Origin: Hyalella azteca
Lineage: Eukaryota > Arthropoda > Malacostraca > Amphipoda > Hyalellidae
Assembly: GCF_000764305.2 (NCBI RefSeq)
Contig: NW_025936691.1
Span: forward strand, 4,784 to 68,783
DNA: 64,000 nucleotides
Direction of reading: 5' to 3'
The position numbers and the translations under genes were made by a program. This document shows positions 63,101 to 64,000 of this stretch, one piece after another; the first letter of the stretch is position 1, and every line of letters begins with the position of its first letter. The notes under the pieces are model-generated. The model made no database searches and was not told where the DNA came from. It saw only the letters and a list, made by a program, of their open reading frames with translations.

Positions 63101-63533
63101 GTCAGGTTGGTGTACAAAGCAACTTGTCACAGTACATCGTGGCGAGTCCTGCGTCAGGCACTACAAGCAGAGGTGCCAGCGGCGGCGGCGGCAGCAGCAG
63201 CAGAATGCCAGAAGCGGTGCCAGTAAGTGCCTCAGACGACCACAGTGTGCTAAGCCCCATAGCAGCGCTACATCCCTCGTCAGAAGAGCCTTCAATTTTT
63301 TCTGTAGCGGCTGCGTCTTCAGCCCCGCGATCTCCGGCCATGAAAGCCAAGAACGTCCCGGCTGTTTCTATGGTGAACCCTACAAGCAACTGTTCTGGAG
63401 TCAACCCTCTGCTGCGACCCAGTGAACCCGCGACGTTCGGGTCTGCATCAACACTAGGGCCTTCAACCTCGGTGGCGTTTTCTTTCGTTTCTTCTACCCC
63501 AATGCCTTCAGCTTCTGCCGCTCCGTCGACGAG
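54101..63533 (+). CDS. NUP153: Nucleoporin NUP153, N-terminal part (3' end outside window)
   Basis: Coding exons: 54101..54145, 58724..58928, 59455..59607, 60134..60433, 61505..61614, 62004..62129, 62539..62766, 63106..63533 (continues), about 531 aa so far. NUP153 is a nuclear-basket nucleoporin that anchors pores to the nuclear envelope and takes part in import and mRNA export (known). Signatures: GFMRRVTDSVSGLL (residues 16-30; human GFLTRVTDTVKNIV), HLIYPEE (near 80; human HLVYADEE), KRPRFSLAAYSAAASPP then SILSDGSFRSSPFYPGRTTFGGAA (about 255-299; human ILKTSQLGDSPFYPGKTTYGGAA), and AQKILSCLNAMSTPLTDAKR (about 329-348; human ARRILQSLEKMSSPLADAKR). The rest is Ser/Pro-rich. All junctions are GT-AG except a GC donor after exon 62539..62766. 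The first exon (MSASFRKSGSGLLSK, donor GTAAGT) is short and rests on phase and position only. The zinc-finger and FG regions are expected beyond the right edge. Confidence 0.85.
54799..54894 (+). CDS. Exon-like segment, unassigned (phase-1 symmetric, 96 nt)
   Basis: An acceptor (acatttgcag) and a consensus donor (GTAAGTC) bound 96 nt that read DEASGLWCWQSGTVIAADED followed by GYFFVECMMSDAG. It is more GC-rich than its surroundings and open throughout. Its phase (enters after one base, exits after one base) does not fit NUP153 exons 1 and 2, which meet at phase 0. I do not recognise the domain. It may belong to another gene, a nested gene or a copied exon. Confidence 0.3.
56578..57900 (+). mobile_element. 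LINE 3' end: RT C-terminal domain, 3'UTR and (ATT)n tail
   Basis: An intact reading frame at 56,809-57,516 (235 aa) encodes the extreme C-terminus of a non-LTR reverse transcriptase. The diagnostic part is CFMCDRGERETVEHLMMEC, a C-x2-C...H-x4-C zinc-binding motif, then Y-QERLEMM. The protein is Arg/Glu/Trp-rich. RT and endonuclease domains are absent, so the copy is 5'-truncated, as is usual for LINE insertions. A 3'UTR with a (CCAAAT)n run follows, then (ATT)n at about 57,860-57,890 as a likely tail. A 29-bp sequence starting tgttcctgtcacgcacaatc occurs at 56,578 and at 57,810. Confidence 0.75.
58929..63105 (+). other. NUP153 introns (58.9-63.1 kb)
   Basis: The introns between NUP153 coding exons range from about 0.3 to 1.1 kb and are AT-rich. 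The one at 60,434-61,504 has a GC-richer stretch (about 60,600-60,860) that stays open in one frame for 80 codons, but it has no recognisable domain and no acceptor-donor pair fitting the phase. No RNA gene or transposon was recognised in them. Confidence 0.5.
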
Positions 63534-64000
63534 GTGAGATTTCAACATGAACTAATAGTTGATTTATCCCTAATTTGTACCTGTTATTTTCGTTGTGTTC
63601 TTGATTGGGTATTTTTTCATAATTTGATTACATCATTTAGTGTATATATTAAACATGACGTTCATTAACCCTGTTTGATGATTCGATGTCACCATAGTTT
63701 GATGGATTTTTGAGATTAATGGATTAACTGTTTGAGTGTAACAGGCGATTATTTAATCCTTTGTAATTGGTCGTGGATTTGGAGTTTCCTATGAATTGTT
63801 TTTTCTTATAGTAAGATTTGCAATTCCGTTCACTAGTTGGTCATGGGAAAAAATTACATTAATTGTATTAATTAATAAAACGGCAATATTTATTCTATAA
63901 AATTATCATTGAACGTCAGGGTTCTTGCGATGTCACGATGGCTGTATTTTCTGTTGAAAAATCTGGGAACTATTGACCGCACTGGCTATATACCTATACC
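63534..64000 (+). other. Start of the next NUP153 intron, to the window edge
   Basis: AT-rich sequence after a GTGAGA donor. No further exon was identified before the window ends. Confidence 0.5.

Noticed and set aside
1..64000. CRISPR arrays, operons, prokaryotic promoters or riboswitches
   Set aside because: The window is clearly animal DNA with spliced genes. The tandem arrays have no unique spacers and no associated genes.

Overview
This is AT-rich, intron-bearing animal nuclear DNA. The best clue to the host is the large minus-strand gene (13.9-34.0 kb). It encodes a 4,885-residue large lipid transfer protein with a signal peptide, an N-terminal vitellogenin-type lipid-transfer module, no C-terminal von Willebrand domain, and two furin motifs. 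That is the layout of the dLp/BGBP precursor (large discoidal lipoprotein / beta-1,3-glucan-binding protein) known from crayfish and prawns. The host is therefore probably a malacostracan crustacean; order and species cannot be told from this window.

Four protein-coding genes were rebuilt exon by exon from splice sites, reading phase and family signatures. (1) A STIMATE/TMEM110 orthologue, + strand, 1.7-5.3 kb, six coding exons, complete, 419 aa: a multi-pass ER membrane regulator of store-operated calcium entry. (2) The dLp/BGBP precursor, - strand, 34.0 to 13.9 kb, eleven coding exons, the last one 10.4 kb, with a TATA box and initiator. (3) A CCDC86/Cgr1-type nucleolar ribosome-biogenesis protein, - strand, 48.2 to 47.0 kb, three exons, complete, 218 aa. 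(4) The 5' part of NUP153, a nuclear-basket nucleoporin, + strand, from about 54.1 kb and running off the right edge. It has one GC-AG intron and one tandem NAGNAG acceptor. The four genes are independent housekeeping or secretory genes and form no operon-like system.

The rest is intergenic or intronic DNA filled with repeats: minisatellites (units of 17, 24, 31, 38 and about 49 bp), terminal-inverted-repeat elements (two MITE families with two copies each, and a 1.5-kb TIR element), a broken mariner/IS630-like element, a Penelope-like reverse-transcriptase remnant inside the first dLp intron, and two LINE remnants. Two exon-like segments (36.4 and 54.8 kb) could not be assigned.

Assembly quality matters here. 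A complete Tn5/Nextera mate-pair junction adapter is embedded at 49,655-49,692. Three single N characters mark unresolved joins at 38,505, 39,573 and 48,998; one of these lies between two identical 91-bp copies. A 656-bp block at 48,999-49,654 sits exactly between an N and the adapter and nearly duplicates 53,384-54,042, so it is probably a gap-filling artefact. I found no previously undescribed biological system. The most informative locus is the dLp/BGBP polyprotein.
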